Origin: Solilutibacter silvestris
Lineage (GTDB): Bacteria > Pseudomonadota > Gammaproteobacteria > Xanthomonadales > Xanthomonadaceae
NCBI RefSeq assembly: GCF_002895945.1
Contig: NZ_NPZB01000002.1
Location: 496,001 to 560,000 of the forward strand
Length of the DNA: 64,000 bases
Direction: 5' to 3'
Shown here in pieces: positions 1-9,223 of this stretch. The translations under genes were made by a program, and so were the position numbers. The first letter of the stretch is position 1. Every line of letters starts with the position of its first letter. The notes under the pieces are model-generated. The model searched no databases and was not told the origin of the DNA. It saw only the letters and a list, made by a program, of their open reading frames with translations.

Positions 1-290
1 TCCTGGCGGTAGGGGAACGGACCGCCACTCTGGATCAGTCGCAATGTGTCGTGCGCTTCCGGCGGCAATGATGTGTTGGTCCTGCCTGCGTCGCGAGCGG
101 GGCGACCCGACAGCGGCGGCAGCGGATGCGCGTCGGCGGTGGTACGACCGGGAAGTTCCGCCGTTGTTTGTGGCGCGGCGACTGCGGGCGTGCTGCCATG
201 CGTGCGATGCCAATGGATGGCAAAGAACAGCAGCGCGATGATCGCCAGCCACGGCCACAGCGGGCGCGAATTGTTCGGTGAGCTGTTCAT
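1..290 (-). CDS. Guanyl-specific ribonuclease (N1/T1/Sa family), partial, cut by window start
   Basis: The minus strand reads open from an ATG at 290 to the window edge (96 full codons, no stop). Residues 11-27 form a hydrophobic helix (LWPWLAIIALLFFAIHW), followed by a Pro/Thr/Ala-rich spacer. From about residue 75 the sequence LPPEAHDTLRLIQSGGPFPY closely resembles the start of secreted bacterial guanyl ribonucleases such as RNase Sa (LPPEATDTLNLI, GPFPY). These enzymes cleave single-stranded RNA after G in the periplasm or outside the cell. The catalytic Glu, Arg and His lie downstream and are off the window. The helix could be an uncleaved anchor or part of a signal peptide; no clear signal-peptidase site is seen. 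The gene sits 22 bp upstream of the M14 peptidase in the opposite reading sense of transcription order (the peptidase is transcribed towards it). Confidence 0.75.
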   Translation of the reverse strand, partial: MNSSPNNSRPLWPWLAIIALLFFAIHWHRTHGSTPAVAAPQTTAELPGRTTADAHPLPPLSGRPARDAGRTNTSLPPEAHDTLRLIQSGGPFPYRQ

Positions 291-312
291 GTCGCCTCCA
301 TTCGTCGATGAA

Positions 313-2082
313 TCAGTGCGGAACCGTGTCGCTACGGAACACCGGGTACAACCGCAATGCCGGATCGTAAGCGGGATGGCGACGATAGAAGAAATCAAGG
401 CGCGCCTGCGGTGACTTGGCGAAATCGGCGTCATTCTTCAAGCGCTGCTCGAATTCCTGCTTCAGTGCCGGATCGCGCGCCAGCATCTTGCGCGCTTCCT
501 GTTCGGTCACGTAGGCCTCCATGTATTCCTTGGATTCGAACGCGTTGTTCATGTCGCCCCAGCCGGCCAGCGCGTCGGGTGCCTGCGGTTCCAGCAGTCC
601 CATCAGCAGGCGCGACTTCGCCTGCGCGATGGGCACGAACAGCGCGCCCGCCACCAGGTCGCGATGATCCGGCGACCAATGTCCGGCCAGTGTCACCGGC
701 TGGTGTCCCTCGAATGAATTCGCCGAGAACTTGGCCGTGTCGGCGCGGAAGCTCTCCACCGCAGCGTTGGGCATGGCGCGCGCGATGCGGCGATATTCGA
801 TGCCGTGCGCCTTCAGTTTCGGCTCGACGATCGACGCCCACGCCGCTGGCACCAGATAGCCGCCGCGCGGGGCGACGACTTCGACATCGGCAACGACATG
901 ATCCTTGAGCGGGATGTGCCAGACCTGCGGCTTCGATTCGTCGTATTCGGTCATCGTGCCGCCGGAAATGTCGGACTTCCGCCGTTGATAGGCATAACCC
1001 TTGAAATCGATCGTGCGTACGTCGTCGGTGTTGCGGTAGCTCAACGCCACCGGCGTGCCACCGAGTTTGCGCGCGCGCTGGTCGGCGGCATGCGCGGCAG
1101 ACAACCACTCCCTGCCATGGGCGGCGGTGAGTTCGACCACATCGACGATGCCGTTGCGGGTGATGCGCACGCGTTCCGGATAGGTGCGCCAGGAATGCGT
1201 CTCCAGCAGGATGCCGACGCGGTTGCGCAGCGGGTAATAGCCATTGGAGAAGCGCGGCGTCGAGGGGCCTTCGATGAAACCGGATTGCGGATCGTCATCG
1301 TTCACGAAGGAGGGATAGAAGCCGACCGGTTTCGAACCCTGCGTGGCCAATCGTTCCAGCAGGCCGTCCTTCACCGCGCGCCCGACCTTGCGCAATTCCA
1401 TGTCGCCGGAATTCACCGGTTCGCCGGTGATCGAGACATCGTGCTGGAACTTGGCGCCGTCGGTGACGTGCAGGTCGATCTCCACCAGCGGATCCCAGGC
1501 GTTGACGAGACGCAGCATCGCCTGCATTTCCGGCGCATCGGCCTTCATGTAATCGCGGTTGAGGTTGTAGCGTTGCGCGGTGACGCGGAAGCCCATTTCC
1601 TCCGGGCCGCGCTGGTTGGGGCGGTTCCACGCGCGGAAATTCTCGTGGCCGTCGATGTTGAAGACCGGGACGAACAGCAACACGGCATGATCGAGCGCAC
1701 CCTTGGCGGCCTTGCCTTGCAGCATCTCGCGAATCGCAAGAAACCCGGCGTCCTTGCCATCGATTTCACCAGCGTGGATGCCACCCTGCGCCAGCACCAC
1801 CGGCAGGCCTTTCGCGCGCGCGGCCGCGGGCGTCAGTGCGCCCGACGTCGACACCGCCAACGCCTTCATCGGTCGTCCTTCCGGTGTGGTGCCGAAATCG
1901 AAGCAGCGTACCGATTTGGGGTATTTCGTCTGGAAATCGCGGCACAACGCGATCACTTCGTCGTAGCGGCCGGTGCGCTGAAAGCCGCTGCGTTCCGACA
2001 CGGTGGAGAGATCATTGGCAGCAAGCGCGGCAACGGGCAAAGCGGCGCTCAACAGCAGGGAGGGCAGGACAACACGGCGCAT
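313..2082 (-). CDS. M14 family zinc carboxypeptidase, secreted
   Basis: A 589-residue protein with an N-terminal signal peptide (about residues 1-21, ending AALA) predicted to act in the periplasm or outside the cell. The M14 metal-binding signature is visible: HAGE with H103 and E106, and the third ligand H205 in DLHVTDG. NRDYMK near residue 175 is the usual arginine-containing substrate region. M14 enzymes remove C-terminal residues from peptides; the substrate here is not known. The C-terminal third (after about residue 400) is a beta-rich extension common in large M14 members of this family. The ATG at 2082 is chosen because it starts exactly at the signal peptide; the Shine-Dalgarno sequence is weak. 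Confidence 0.88.
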   Translation of the reverse strand: MRRVVLPSLLLSAALPVAALAANDLSTVSERSGFQRTGRYDEVIALCRDFQTKYPKSVRCFDFGTTPEGRPMKALAVSTSGALTPAAARAKGLPVVLAQGGIHAGEIDGKDAGFLAIREMLQGKAAKGALDHAVLLFVPVFNIDGHENFRAWNRPNQRGPEEMGFRVTAQRYNLNRDYMKADAPEMQAMLRLVNAWDPLVEIDLHVTDGAKFQHDVSITGEPVNSGDMELRKVGRAVKDGLLERLATQGSKPVGFYPSFVNDDDPQSGFIEGPSTPRFSNGYYPLRNRVGILLETHSWRTYPERVRITRNGIVDVVELTAAHGREWLSAAHAADQRARKLGGTPVALSYRNTDDVRTIDFKGYAYQRRKSDISGGTMTEYDESKPQVWHIPLKDHVVADVEVVAPRGGYLVPAAWASIVEPKLKAHGIEYRRIARAMPNAAVESFRADTAKFSANSFEGHQPVTLAGHWSPDHRDLVAGALFVPIAQAKSRLLMGLLEPQAPDALAGWGDMNNAFESKEYMEAYVTEQEARKMLARDPALKQEFEQRLKNDADFAKSPQARLDFFYRRHPAYDPALRLYPVFRSDTVPH

Positions 2083-2272
2083 GGCGGGAGTCTTCGCGGT
2101 CGGATCGCGCCGATGTTAGCGCGGCGTGGTGGCGCGGGGTTCGAAGTCTTTGGATCGGGTTGATTTCACGCCGCGCTCACACAAGTCACGGGCGTGCTCC
2201 CGCACAATATGCGCGTGGCGACAGGGCACCGCCGCGGGGGTTCCACTCAAACGCAACATGGCGGGCTGTGCA

Positions 2273-2545
2273 ATGGCAATCACGATCCATCACGTGCCGG
2301 AGATCCGGAGATTCGTCACTTCCGTCGACGGTCATGAGGGATATGTCGAATATTCGCGGCATGGCGATGTGTTGTCGATCGACCACACCATCGTGCCCCC
2401 GGCCATCGGTGGACGCGGCATCGCCGGCGATCTGGTCAAGGCGGCCGTCGAATACGCAGGCGCCGAAGGATTGAAAGTGCATCCGGCCTGTTCCTATGCC
2501 GAGGCCTGGATGCGCCGGCATCCTGATGCTGCATCGTGGGCCTGA
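2273..2545 (+). CDS. Small GNAT-like N-acetyltransferase (YjdJ/Acetyltransf_CG type)
   Basis: A 90-residue protein from the ATG at 2273 (MAITIHHVPE). It has the compact layout of the Gcn5-like family typified by YjdJ: a beta hairpin with GYVEY, then IDHTIVPPAIGGRGIAGDLV, which is the acetyl-CoA-binding loop (GGRGIAG) and helix, and HPACSYAEAWMRRHP at the end, typical for this family. The acceptor substrate is unknown. An upstream in-frame ATG at 2258 is possible but would only add five residues. The stop lies 1 bp before the start of the lipoprotein gene, so the two are probably cotranscribed. Confidence 0.8.
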   Translation: MAITIHHVPEIRRFVTSVDGHEGYVEYSRHGDVLSIDHTIVPPAIGGRGIAGDLVKAAVEYAGAEGLKVHPACSYAEAWMRRHPDAASWA

Positions 2546-2546
2546 C

Positions 2547-3359
2547 ATGAGCGCAGGCCACACTCGCGCGAAACATGGGATTGCACTGCTGGTCGTCGTC
2601 GCGCTCGCGGGTTGCGGCAAGCATGATGCGCAACCGGCCAATGGAACCACGCCGCCGCCGGCTGCCGTTGCGCCGGTGACGCTGCAGGATCAGGTCGAAC
2701 ACACGCCGGTGTATCTGCTGGGCATCACCTATCCCAAGGGTGCGTCGTTGCCGGCGGGATTGGCGCAGGAAATCAAGGCGTATGCCGATGCATCCCGCAA
2801 GCGCCTGGTTGATGCGGCAAAGCCACACAAGGCCGGCGATGCCGGCGTCCCCTATGACATGAGCCTCGAATTCCGCCAGATCGCGCCGCCAGCGCGCGGG
2901 TTGATCGCGATTGCCGCCGACGGCAGCCTGTATACCGGCGGCGCGCAAGGCGATCCGCTGATCCGGCGTTTCGTGTGGGACACGCAGGCTGGAAACCTGA
3001 TCCGTTCGCAGGATCTGCTTGCCGGTCCCGCCGGTTGGGCTGCGGTCTCGGCCAGTGTGCGCGAGACCTTGATGGGACAGATCCGCGCGCGCCTGGAAGA
3101 CGACAAGCAGACACCGGAGGAGGTCGACAAGGCCTTGAAGCTGATGGGTCCGATCGTGGAATCCGGCACCGAACCCGCCGCCAGCGAGTTCAGCGAGTTC
3201 GAACCGATGATCGATGCGCAGGGCAAGCTGATCGGCCTGACCTTCGTGTTCCCGCCGTACCAAGTCGCCGGGTATTCCGACGGCATCCAGCGCGCCGATG
3301 TGCCGGCGTCGGTCTTGCTGCCGTACCTTGCGCCGCGTTATCGCACCCTGTTCCAGTAG
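2547..3359 (+). CDS. Lipoprotein with DUF3298 (RsiV-like) domain
   Basis: A 270-residue protein beginning with a lipoprotein signal peptide; the lipobox LAGC is near residues 19-22, so the mature protein should be acylated and held in the envelope. The region with YTGGAQGDPLIRRFVWD and the C-terminal YQVAGYSDGIQ ... LPYLAP match the DUF3298/RsiV-like fold, a periplasmic domain found in anti-sigma factors and lysozyme-binding proteins. No cytoplasmic anti-sigma segment is present, so a direct regulatory role is not supported. It starts 1 bp after the acetyltransferase stop. Transcription ends at the hairpin at 3376-3409. Confidence 0.78.
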   Translation: MSAGHTRAKHGIALLVVVALAGCGKHDAQPANGTTPPPAAVAPVTLQDQVEHTPVYLLGITYPKGASLPAGLAQEIKAYADASRKRLVDAAKPHKAGDAGVPYDMSLEFRQIAPPARGLIAIAADGSLYTGGAQGDPLIRRFVWDTQAGNLIRSQDLLAGPAGWAAVSASVRETLMGQIRARLEDDKQTPEEVDKALKLMGPIVESGTEPAASEFSEFEPMIDAQGKLIGLTFVFPPYQVAGYSDGIQRADVPASVLLPYLAPRYRTLFQ

Positions 3360-3375
3360 CTGGCCACAGCGTTGA

Positions 3376-3409
3376 AACGAACAGCGCCGGCAATGCCGGC
3401 GCTTTCGTT
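3376..3409. terminator. Bidirectional hairpin terminator between convergent genes
   Basis: Inverted repeat AACGAA-C-AGCGCCGGC, loop AAT, then GCCGGCGCT-TTCGTT. Apart from one bulged C the stem is a perfect 15 bp. It lies in the 72-bp gap between the convergent lipoprotein and M3 peptidase genes and can serve both strands, although the U tracts are short. Confidence 0.65.
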
Positions 3410-3431
3410 GTGCAGAACCTTGCAGCGAGCG

Positions 3432-5612
3432 CTACTTGCTCGTCAATCCACGACGCTCCAGCAACGGCTGGATGTCCGGCTTGCCGCCGTAGAATTTCTC
3501 GAACAATTCCATCGCGTCGACGCTGCCGCCGCGCGACAGCAACATCGAACGGAAACGATCGCCATTGGCGCGGGTCAGGCCACCGTGGTCGCGGATCCAT
3601 TTCGCGGTATCGGCGTCCAGCACTTCCGACCAGATGTAGGCGTAGTAGCCGGCGGCGTAGCCTTCCATGATGTGCTTGAAATACGGGGTGCGGTAACGCG
3701 GCGGCACCGGCGCGTAGTCGAGGCCGATGTCCTTCAGCGATTTCGCCTCGTAGGCCATCACGCCCGATGCATCCGGCACCGCCGATGCCGGGATCTGGTG
3801 CCACTTCTGGTCGAGCATCGCGGCGCCGAGGTATTCCGTGGTCTTGAAGCCCTCATTGAACTTCGACGCGGCCATCACCTTGTCGAGCAAGGCCTTCGGC
3901 AGCGGTTCTCCCGTCTGCCAGTGCTTCGCATAGTTGGCGAGCACGGTCGGATCGTCCATCCACATCTCGTTGACCTGCGACGGATATTCGACGAAGTCGC
4001 GCGGCACGTTGGTGCCGGAGAAGTACGGATACTTCACGTTCGAGAACATCCCGTGCAGCACGTGGCCGAACTCGTGGAAGGCGCCGTTGACGTCATCCCA
4101 GGTCATCAGCGACGGCTTGCCCGCGGTCGGCTTGGTGACGTTGAGGTGGAACGCGATCACCGGCTTGGTGCCGAGCAGGTCGGCCTGGTCGGCGTAGGAG
4201 CTCATCCACGCGCCGCCCTGCTTGGAGCCGCGCGCATAGGGATCGACGATGATGATCGCGAGCTTGCTGCCGTCCTCGTTGAAGACGTCATAGGTCTGCA
4301 CGTCTTCCTGGTAGACCGGAAGATCGGTGCGGCGCTTGAACGTCAGGCCGTACAGTTTGTTGGCGGCGAAGAACACGCCGTTGTTGAGCACGTTGTTGAA
4401 ATCGAGATAGGGCTTGATCTGGTTTTCGTCGTAGTCGTATTGGGCCTTCCGCACCTTCTCGGTGTAGAACGCCCAGTCCCACGGTTCCAGCTTGAAGGTC
4501 GGCTGGCCCTTGGCCTTCTGTTCCTTGTCGATCATCGCCTGCAGCACCGCGCCTTCCTTGCGGGCATTGGCGACGGCGATCGGAGCGATCTTGTCGAGCA
4601 TCGCGTTCACCGCCTGCGGGTTCTTCGCGGTTTCATCGGCCAGCGCGAACGAGGCGTAATCCGGATAGCCCATGATCGCGGCGCGTTCGGCGCGCAGCTT
4701 CATCAGACGCGAAATCGGCGCGGTGTTGTCCCACTCGCCGCCGCGGCTGCCGCGGATGATCGAGGCGTTGTGGATTTTTTCGCGTAACGCGCGGTTTTCC
4801 AACTGCGCTTCGAGCGGCTGGCCGGTGGTGTTGACCAGTGCGATCCGGTATTTGCCGGGCATGCCCTTCGCCTTGGCATCGTCGGCCAGGCCCTGGATCT
4901 GTTCGTCGCTGAGGCCGGCGAGTTCCGCGCGCGAATCGACCAGCACCGCCGAGGCATTGGCTTCGGCCAGCACGTTTTGCGTCAGCTTGGTCTGCAGGCC
5001 GGCGATCTCGGCGTTGATCGCCTTGACGCGTTCCTTCTGCTGCGCCGTCAGGTCGGCGCCGGCGTGCTTGAAGTCCTCGTAATAGCGTTCGACCAGGCGC
5101 GTGCCCTGCGCGTCCAGCCCCAGCGTGGCGCGGTGGTCGTACAGCGTCTTGATGCGCTGGAACAGCTTGCCGTTGAGATAGGTGCTGTCGCGATGCGCGG
5201 CGAACTTCGGCGAATACTCGGCGTCGAGTTTGTCGAGATCGGCGTTGGTGTTGGCGGCTGTCAGGTTGGAGAACACGTAGGTCGCGCGCGAGAGGATGCG
5301 CCCGCTTTTCTCCATCGCCAGGATGGTGTTGTCGAAGGTCGGCGCGGCCTTGTTGTTGGCGATCGCTTCCACTTCCTTCTTCTGCTCGGCCATGCCGCGG
5401 TCGAAGGCGGGGGCGAAATCGCCGGCCTTGATCTTGTCGAATTGCGGATAGCCGAATTCGAGCGGACTGCTGCTGAAGAACGGGTTGGTGCTGTTGGCGG
5501 GCATGGAAGTTCCGGGTTTCGCGGCGGCATTGGCCGGATGATCGAACGTGGCGCCGAACAGCAGGGTGATGGCGAGTGCTGCGGCAAGCGGGGTGCGGGA
5601 GGGCATGGGCAT
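3432..5612 (-). CDS. dcp: M3 family oligopeptidase (peptidyl-dipeptidase Dcp type), exported
   Basis: A 726-residue M3 metallopeptidase. The zinc site HEFGH lies at about residues 513-517 in AFHEFGHVLHG, as expected for thimet-type/Dcp enzymes that cleave short peptides. A signal peptide covers about residues 1-32 (SRTPLAAALAITLLFGATF ... NAAA), so the product is probably periplasmic, unlike the cytosolic E. coli enzyme. The ATG at 5612 is chosen for the Shine-Dalgarno GGGGAA 7 nt upstream; the ATG two codons later (5606) is equally possible. Distinguishing Dcp from oligopeptidase A by sequence is not secure; Dcp-like is preferred for the signal peptide and length. Confidence 0.9.
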   Translation of the reverse strand: MPMPSRTPLAAALAITLLFGATFDHPANAAAKPGTSMPANSTNPFFSSSPLEFGYPQFDKIKAGDFAPAFDRGMAEQKKEVEAIANNKAAPTFDNTILAMEKSGRILSRATYVFSNLTAANTNADLDKLDAEYSPKFAAHRDSTYLNGKLFQRIKTLYDHRATLGLDAQGTRLVERYYEDFKHAGADLTAQQKERVKAINAEIAGLQTKLTQNVLAEANASAVLVDSRAELAGLSDEQIQGLADDAKAKGMPGKYRIALVNTTGQPLEAQLENRALREKIHNASIIRGSRGGEWDNTAPISRLMKLRAERAAIMGYPDYASFALADETAKNPQAVNAMLDKIAPIAVANARKEGAVLQAMIDKEQKAKGQPTFKLEPWDWAFYTEKVRKAQYDYDENQIKPYLDFNNVLNNGVFFAANKLYGLTFKRRTDLPVYQEDVQTYDVFNEDGSKLAIIIVDPYARGSKQGGAWMSSYADQADLLGTKPVIAFHLNVTKPTAGKPSLMTWDDVNGAFHEFGHVLHGMFSNVKYPYFSGTNVPRDFVEYPSQVNEMWMDDPTVLANYAKHWQTGEPLPKALLDKVMAASKFNEGFKTTEYLGAAMLDQKWHQIPASAVPDASGVMAYEAKSLKDIGLDYAPVPPRYRTPYFKHIMEGYAAGYYAYIWSEVLDADTAKWIRDHGGLTRANGDRFRSMLLSRGGSVDAMELFEKFYGGKPDIQPLLERRGLTSK

Positions 5613-5646
5613 GGAGCGTTTCCCCTTTGGGATCAGGCGGAGAGAA

Positions 5647-6447
5647 TCATTTTTCGACGAAGGCGCGTTCGAACACGTAGTCGCCGGCCTGGCCGATCTT
5701 CGGCGAGACCTTGAAGCCGCGTGCATCCAGCAAGGTGCGGAAATCGGCCAGCATCGACGGGCTGCCGCAGATCATCGCGCGGTCATGCGCCGGATCGAGC
5801 GCTTCGATGCCGAGCGACTGCGCGATACGGCCATCGGCGAGCATGTCGGTAATGCGGCCGTGGTGATCCTGGCCGCGATACTCAAAGGGTTCGCGCGACA
5901 CCGCCGGGAAGTACAGCAGCTTGTTGCGGACCAATTCGCCCAGCAATTCATGGTTCGGCAATGCGTGTTCGAAGAACTCCCGGTAGGCGAGATCGTCCGC
6001 GCTGCGCACGCCGTGGCAGACGATCACGCGCTCGAAACGTTCGTAGGTTTCCGGGTCCTGGGCCACCGACAACCACGGCGCGAGGCCGGTGCCGGTGCCG
6101 AGCAGATAGAGGTTGCGCCCGGGATTGAGGTCGCTGATCAGCAGCGTGCCGGTCGGCTTGCGGCTGACCAGCAGCGGATCGCCGGGTTTGAGGTGTTGCA
6201 GCTTCGAGGTGAGCGGGCCGTCCTCCACCTTGATACTGAAGAAGTGCAGCGTTTCCGCCCAGTTGGCGCTGGCGACGGAATAGGCGCGCACGAGCGGCTT
6301 GCCTTCGCCCGGCAGCCCGATCATCACGAACTGGCCGTTCTCGAAGCGCAGGCCGGGGTCGCGGGTGGTGGTGAAACTGAAATAGGCATCGGTCCAGTGA
6401 TGGACATCGAGCACGGTTTCAGTGAAATGGGGCAGCGGGTTGGACAT
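5647..6447 (-). CDS. fpr: Ferredoxin--NADP(+) reductase
   Basis: A 266-residue single-chain FAD enzyme of the bacterial Fpr subclass that exchanges electrons between NADPH and ferredoxin or flavodoxin, often under oxidative stress. The FAD-binding motif RAYSVAS is near residue 55, the pyrophosphate-binding loop GTGTGLAPWLS near residue 115, the NADP region VCHGVR near 147 and CGSPSM near 228. It ends in VEK, the short C terminus expected of bacterial Fpr. The ATG at 6447 gives the usual length; a GTG three codons earlier is the alternative. The gene ends 34 bp before the M3 peptidase start on the same strand and starts 56 bp after the ABC exporter gene. Confidence 0.9.
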   Translation of the reverse strand: MSNPLPHFTETVLDVHHWTDAYFSFTTTRDPGLRFENGQFVMIGLPGEGKPLVRAYSVASANWAETLHFFSIKVEDGPLTSKLQHLKPGDPLLVSRKPTGTLLISDLNPGRNLYLLGTGTGLAPWLSVAQDPETYERFERVIVCHGVRSADDLAYREFFEHALPNHELLGELVRNKLLYFPAVSREPFEYRGQDHHGRITDMLADGRIAQSLGIEALDPAHDRAMICGSPSMLADFRTLLDARGFKVSPKIGQAGDYVFERAFVEK

Positions 6448-6503
6448 TCGGACCACGGCAGGGGCAAGCCCGCCATTTTAAGGCCGATGGGGTTTCGCTG
6501 CGT

Positions 6504-8357
6504 TCAGCGGTAGCCGGCGGCCTGCAATTCGAACAATTCGGCGTAGCGGCCGCCCTGCGCCATCAGTTCCGCATGGCTGCCCTGCGCCTCGACCTTGCCG
6601 TCGGCCAGCACCAAGATGCGGTCGGCCATGCGCACGCTGCTGAAACGGTGGGAAATCAGCACCGCGGTGCGGCCCGCGCCCAATTCCTTGAAGCGCTCGA
6701 ACACCTCGAATTCGGCGCGGGCGTCCAGCGCGGCGGTCGGTTCGTCGAGGATGATGACCTGGGCATCGCGCATGTAGGCGCGCGCGATCGCGATCTTCTG
6801 CCACTGGCCGCCGCTGAGGTCGACGCCGGTTTTCCAGCGCCGTCCCACCAATTGGTCGTAGCCGTTCGGCAATGCTTCGATCACTTCGGTGGCCATGCCG
6901 CGGCGCGCCGCTTCGACGATCCGCGCGCGGTCGCGCAAGGCATCGATCTGGCCGACGCCGATGTTCTCGCCGGCACTGAGGTGGTAGCGCACGAAGTCCT
7001 GGAAGATCACACCAATGTTCGCGCGCAGGTCGTCGAGGTCGTAATCCTTGAGGTCGATGCCATCGAGCAGGATCCGTCCCTCATCGGGATCGTAGAGTCG
7101 CGCCAGCAGCTTCACCAGCGTGGTCTTGCCAGCGCCGTTCTCGCCGACCAGTGCCAGCACTTCGCCGGCATGCAACTGGAATGACAAACCACGCAACGCC
7201 CAGCGTTCGGAGCCGTCGTAGCGGAAGCCGACGTTCTCGAACACGAAGCCGTCGCGGATCGGATGCGGCACCGGCAACGCGCCGGGCTTGCTGGTGATTT
7301 CCGGCTGGATGCGGAAGAAGGAATACAGATCGTCGAGATAGAGCGACTGGTTCGCCACCTGCGCGAATCCCGACAGCAACGATTCCAGCAGGCTGCGCAG
7401 GCGCAGGAAGCTGCCGGAGAGAAACGTCAGGTCGCCGATGGTGAAGTCGCCGCGCACCGTGCGCCAGGCGATGTAACCGTAGGCGCTGTAGTAGGCGATG
7501 CTGCCGAGTGCGGTCAGGATCGTGCCCCAGAACGCGCGGCGTGCAGCGAGGCGTTTGTTGGCCAGGTAGAACTTGTCGGAGAGCGTGCGGAAACGCTCGA
7601 TCAGGAAACGGTTGAGGTCGAAGATCTTGACCTCTTTCGCGCTTTCCACGCTCGATCCGAGTTGCTTGAGGTATTCCAGTTCGCGGCGCTCGGTCGTCCA
7701 CATCGTGTTGAGCGTGTAGCCGAGCGTGTTGAAGTGCGATTCGCCGATGAAGGCCGGCACCAGCGCCAACGCCAGCAGCGCCATCAGCCACGGCGCATAG
7801 GCGACCAGTCCGGCGGCGAAGGTGAGGACGGTGATGGCATCCTGCGCCTGCCCGAACAACTGGCCCATCAGGTTCATCCGGCCCATGGTCTGGATGCGCG
7901 CGCGTTGCAGGCGATCCTGCAGGTCGGGGTCCTCGAAATCCTCCAGATCCAGCGTCGCCGCATGCTCCATCAGGCGCGCGCCGATGCGGTTGGTGAACAG
8001 ATCGGAGAGCAGGCCATCGACGTAGCCGACCAGGCGCCCCAGCAGATCCGACAGCACCGCGATCGCGAGTTCCAGCGCCAGCAGCAGCGCGAAGTGATCG
8101 AGCAGGCCGGAGTGCCAGGCATCGACCAGCCAATGCGGCACCTGCAGGCGCGACAGGTGCACCGCTTCGTCGATGATCAGCTTGCCGACATAGAGCAGGG
8201 CGACCGGCAGCACCGCGCGGATCAACCGCAACACGATATTGGCGAGCGTCAGCGGGCGACTGGTGGCCCAGATGTCGCGCAGGAACGGCGGCAGGTTGCG
8301 CAACGCCTTGAAGCGTTCGCGCAACGACAGATCGACCGGGGGCAGGGGCGGCGCCAT
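6504..8357 (-). CDS. ABC transporter, fused permease-ATPase (exporter type)
   Basis: A 617-residue half-transporter: six predicted membrane helices in residues 40-320 and a C-terminal nucleotide-binding domain. Walker A GENGAGKTT lies near residue 404, the signature is LSGGQWQK, Walker B is VIILDEPTAALD, and the H-loop is ISHRFS. It should act as a homodimer in the inner membrane. The cargo is unknown; the closest broad group is the HlyB/MsbA-like ABCB family found next to lantibiotic or peptide export, but no such precursor gene is nearby. The W in the signature (LSGGQWQ) is typical of this subgroup. The neighbours give no functional link. Confidence 0.85.
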   Translation of the reverse strand: MAPPLPPVDLSLRERFKALRNLPPFLRDIWATSRPLTLANIVLRLIRAVLPVALLYVGKLIIDEAVHLSRLQVPHWLVDAWHSGLLDHFALLLALELAIAVLSDLLGRLVGYVDGLLSDLFTNRIGARLMEHAATLDLEDFEDPDLQDRLQRARIQTMGRMNLMGQLFGQAQDAITVLTFAAGLVAYAPWLMALLALALVPAFIGESHFNTLGYTLNTMWTTERRELEYLKQLGSSVESAKEVKIFDLNRFLIERFRTLSDKFYLANKRLAARRAFWGTILTALGSIAYYSAYGYIAWRTVRGDFTIGDLTFLSGSFLRLRSLLESLLSGFAQVANQSLYLDDLYSFFRIQPEITSKPGALPVPHPIRDGFVFENVGFRYDGSERWALRGLSFQLHAGEVLALVGENGAGKTTLVKLLARLYDPDEGRILLDGIDLKDYDLDDLRANIGVIFQDFVRYHLSAGENIGVGQIDALRDRARIVEAARRGMATEVIEALPNGYDQLVGRRWKTGVDLSGGQWQKIAIARAYMRDAQVIILDEPTAALDARAEFEVFERFKELGAGRTAVLISHRFSSVRMADRILVLADGKVEAQGSHAELMAQGGRYAELFELQAAGYR

Positions 8358-8435
8358 CGTCGCAGTCTGCCGGTCAGCAGGTCATTCGGCGGTGAGCACA
8401 TCCATGATCACCGCCCGCAACGATGCACGCGCTCG

Positions 8436-8969
8436 TCAATGCGCAGTTTCCGCCACGGTCTTGAGATTGGCCAGTCCGCGCTCGAAATCGGGGCCGATCG
8501 TCTGGTCCATCGACACGAACATGCTCATCACCTTGACCATGAAGTTGCTGTGGCCGCGCATCGTCCACGTCACGCGGGTGCCGCTGCCTTCCGGTGCCAG
8601 CACGAAATCGACGGTATTGCTGGCGGCGAAGGGTTCGATGAAATCGAGGTCCATCTTGATTTTGCCCGGCGCCGTCGCCTCGGTGATCTTCATCGAGCCT
8701 TTGCCGGCCTGCTTGTTGCCCGACCACGCGTAGCTGGAACCGACGCCGTTCTGCGGGCCGGAATACGTCACTTGCATGGCGGGATCGAGCTTCTGCCACG
8801 GCGACCATTGTGGAAAATTGTGGAAGTCGTTGATCAAGTCGTACACGCGCTGGGGCGGTGCGGCGATCACGGTGCTGCGGCTGACTTCGAAGGTGGCAGG
8901 GCGCGTAGCGGCATAGGCCAGGAACGCGGCGATCACCACCACCAGCACGATCACGATTTTCTTGAACAT
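8436..8969 (-). CDS. SRPBCC (START-like) family protein with N-terminal membrane anchor
   Basis: A 177-residue protein with one N-terminal hydrophobic segment (residues 4-22) and a polyketide-cyclase/SRPBCC fold: VSRSTVIAAPPQRVYDLINDFHNFPQWSPW, a glycine turn GVGSSYAWSG, and a C-terminal helix with ANLKTVAE. These domains bind hydrophobic ligands, but the ligand is not predictable. The start at 8969 is supported by GGGGAGA 6-7 nt upstream. Open sequence upstream in the same frame to 9284 does not look coding. It is 78 bp upstream of the ABC exporter gene and may be cotranscribed. Confidence 0.8.
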   Translation of the reverse strand: MFKKIVIVLVVVIAAFLAYAATRPATFEVSRSTVIAAPPQRVYDLINDFHNFPQWSPWQKLDPAMQVTYSGPQNGVGSSYAWSGNKQAGKGSMKITEATAPGKIKMDLDFIEPFAASNTVDFVLAPEGSGTRVTWTMRGHSNFMVKVMSMFVSMDQTIGPDFERGLANLKTVAETAH

Positions 8970-9223
8970 TGCGGTCTCCCCGGGATCCATTCCCATCGGT
9001 CGTGCGGCGATGATGGCACGTCGAGGACTCATGCGGCAGGCCGAAATTCCCGTCCCGGTGGCGATTTCCTTTATCCTGTGCAGGCGCCCCGTCCGGGGGA
9101 ATATCGGCGGGCGCCCGTCACACGCTTGTCGAAATGGCCATGCAATGTCTCGTCCAGCTTGGGCTGCGCGGGTCACGTTCGCAGCCAGGTTTCCCATTTG
9201 TTTTTCACTAAGGAATCGAATCC

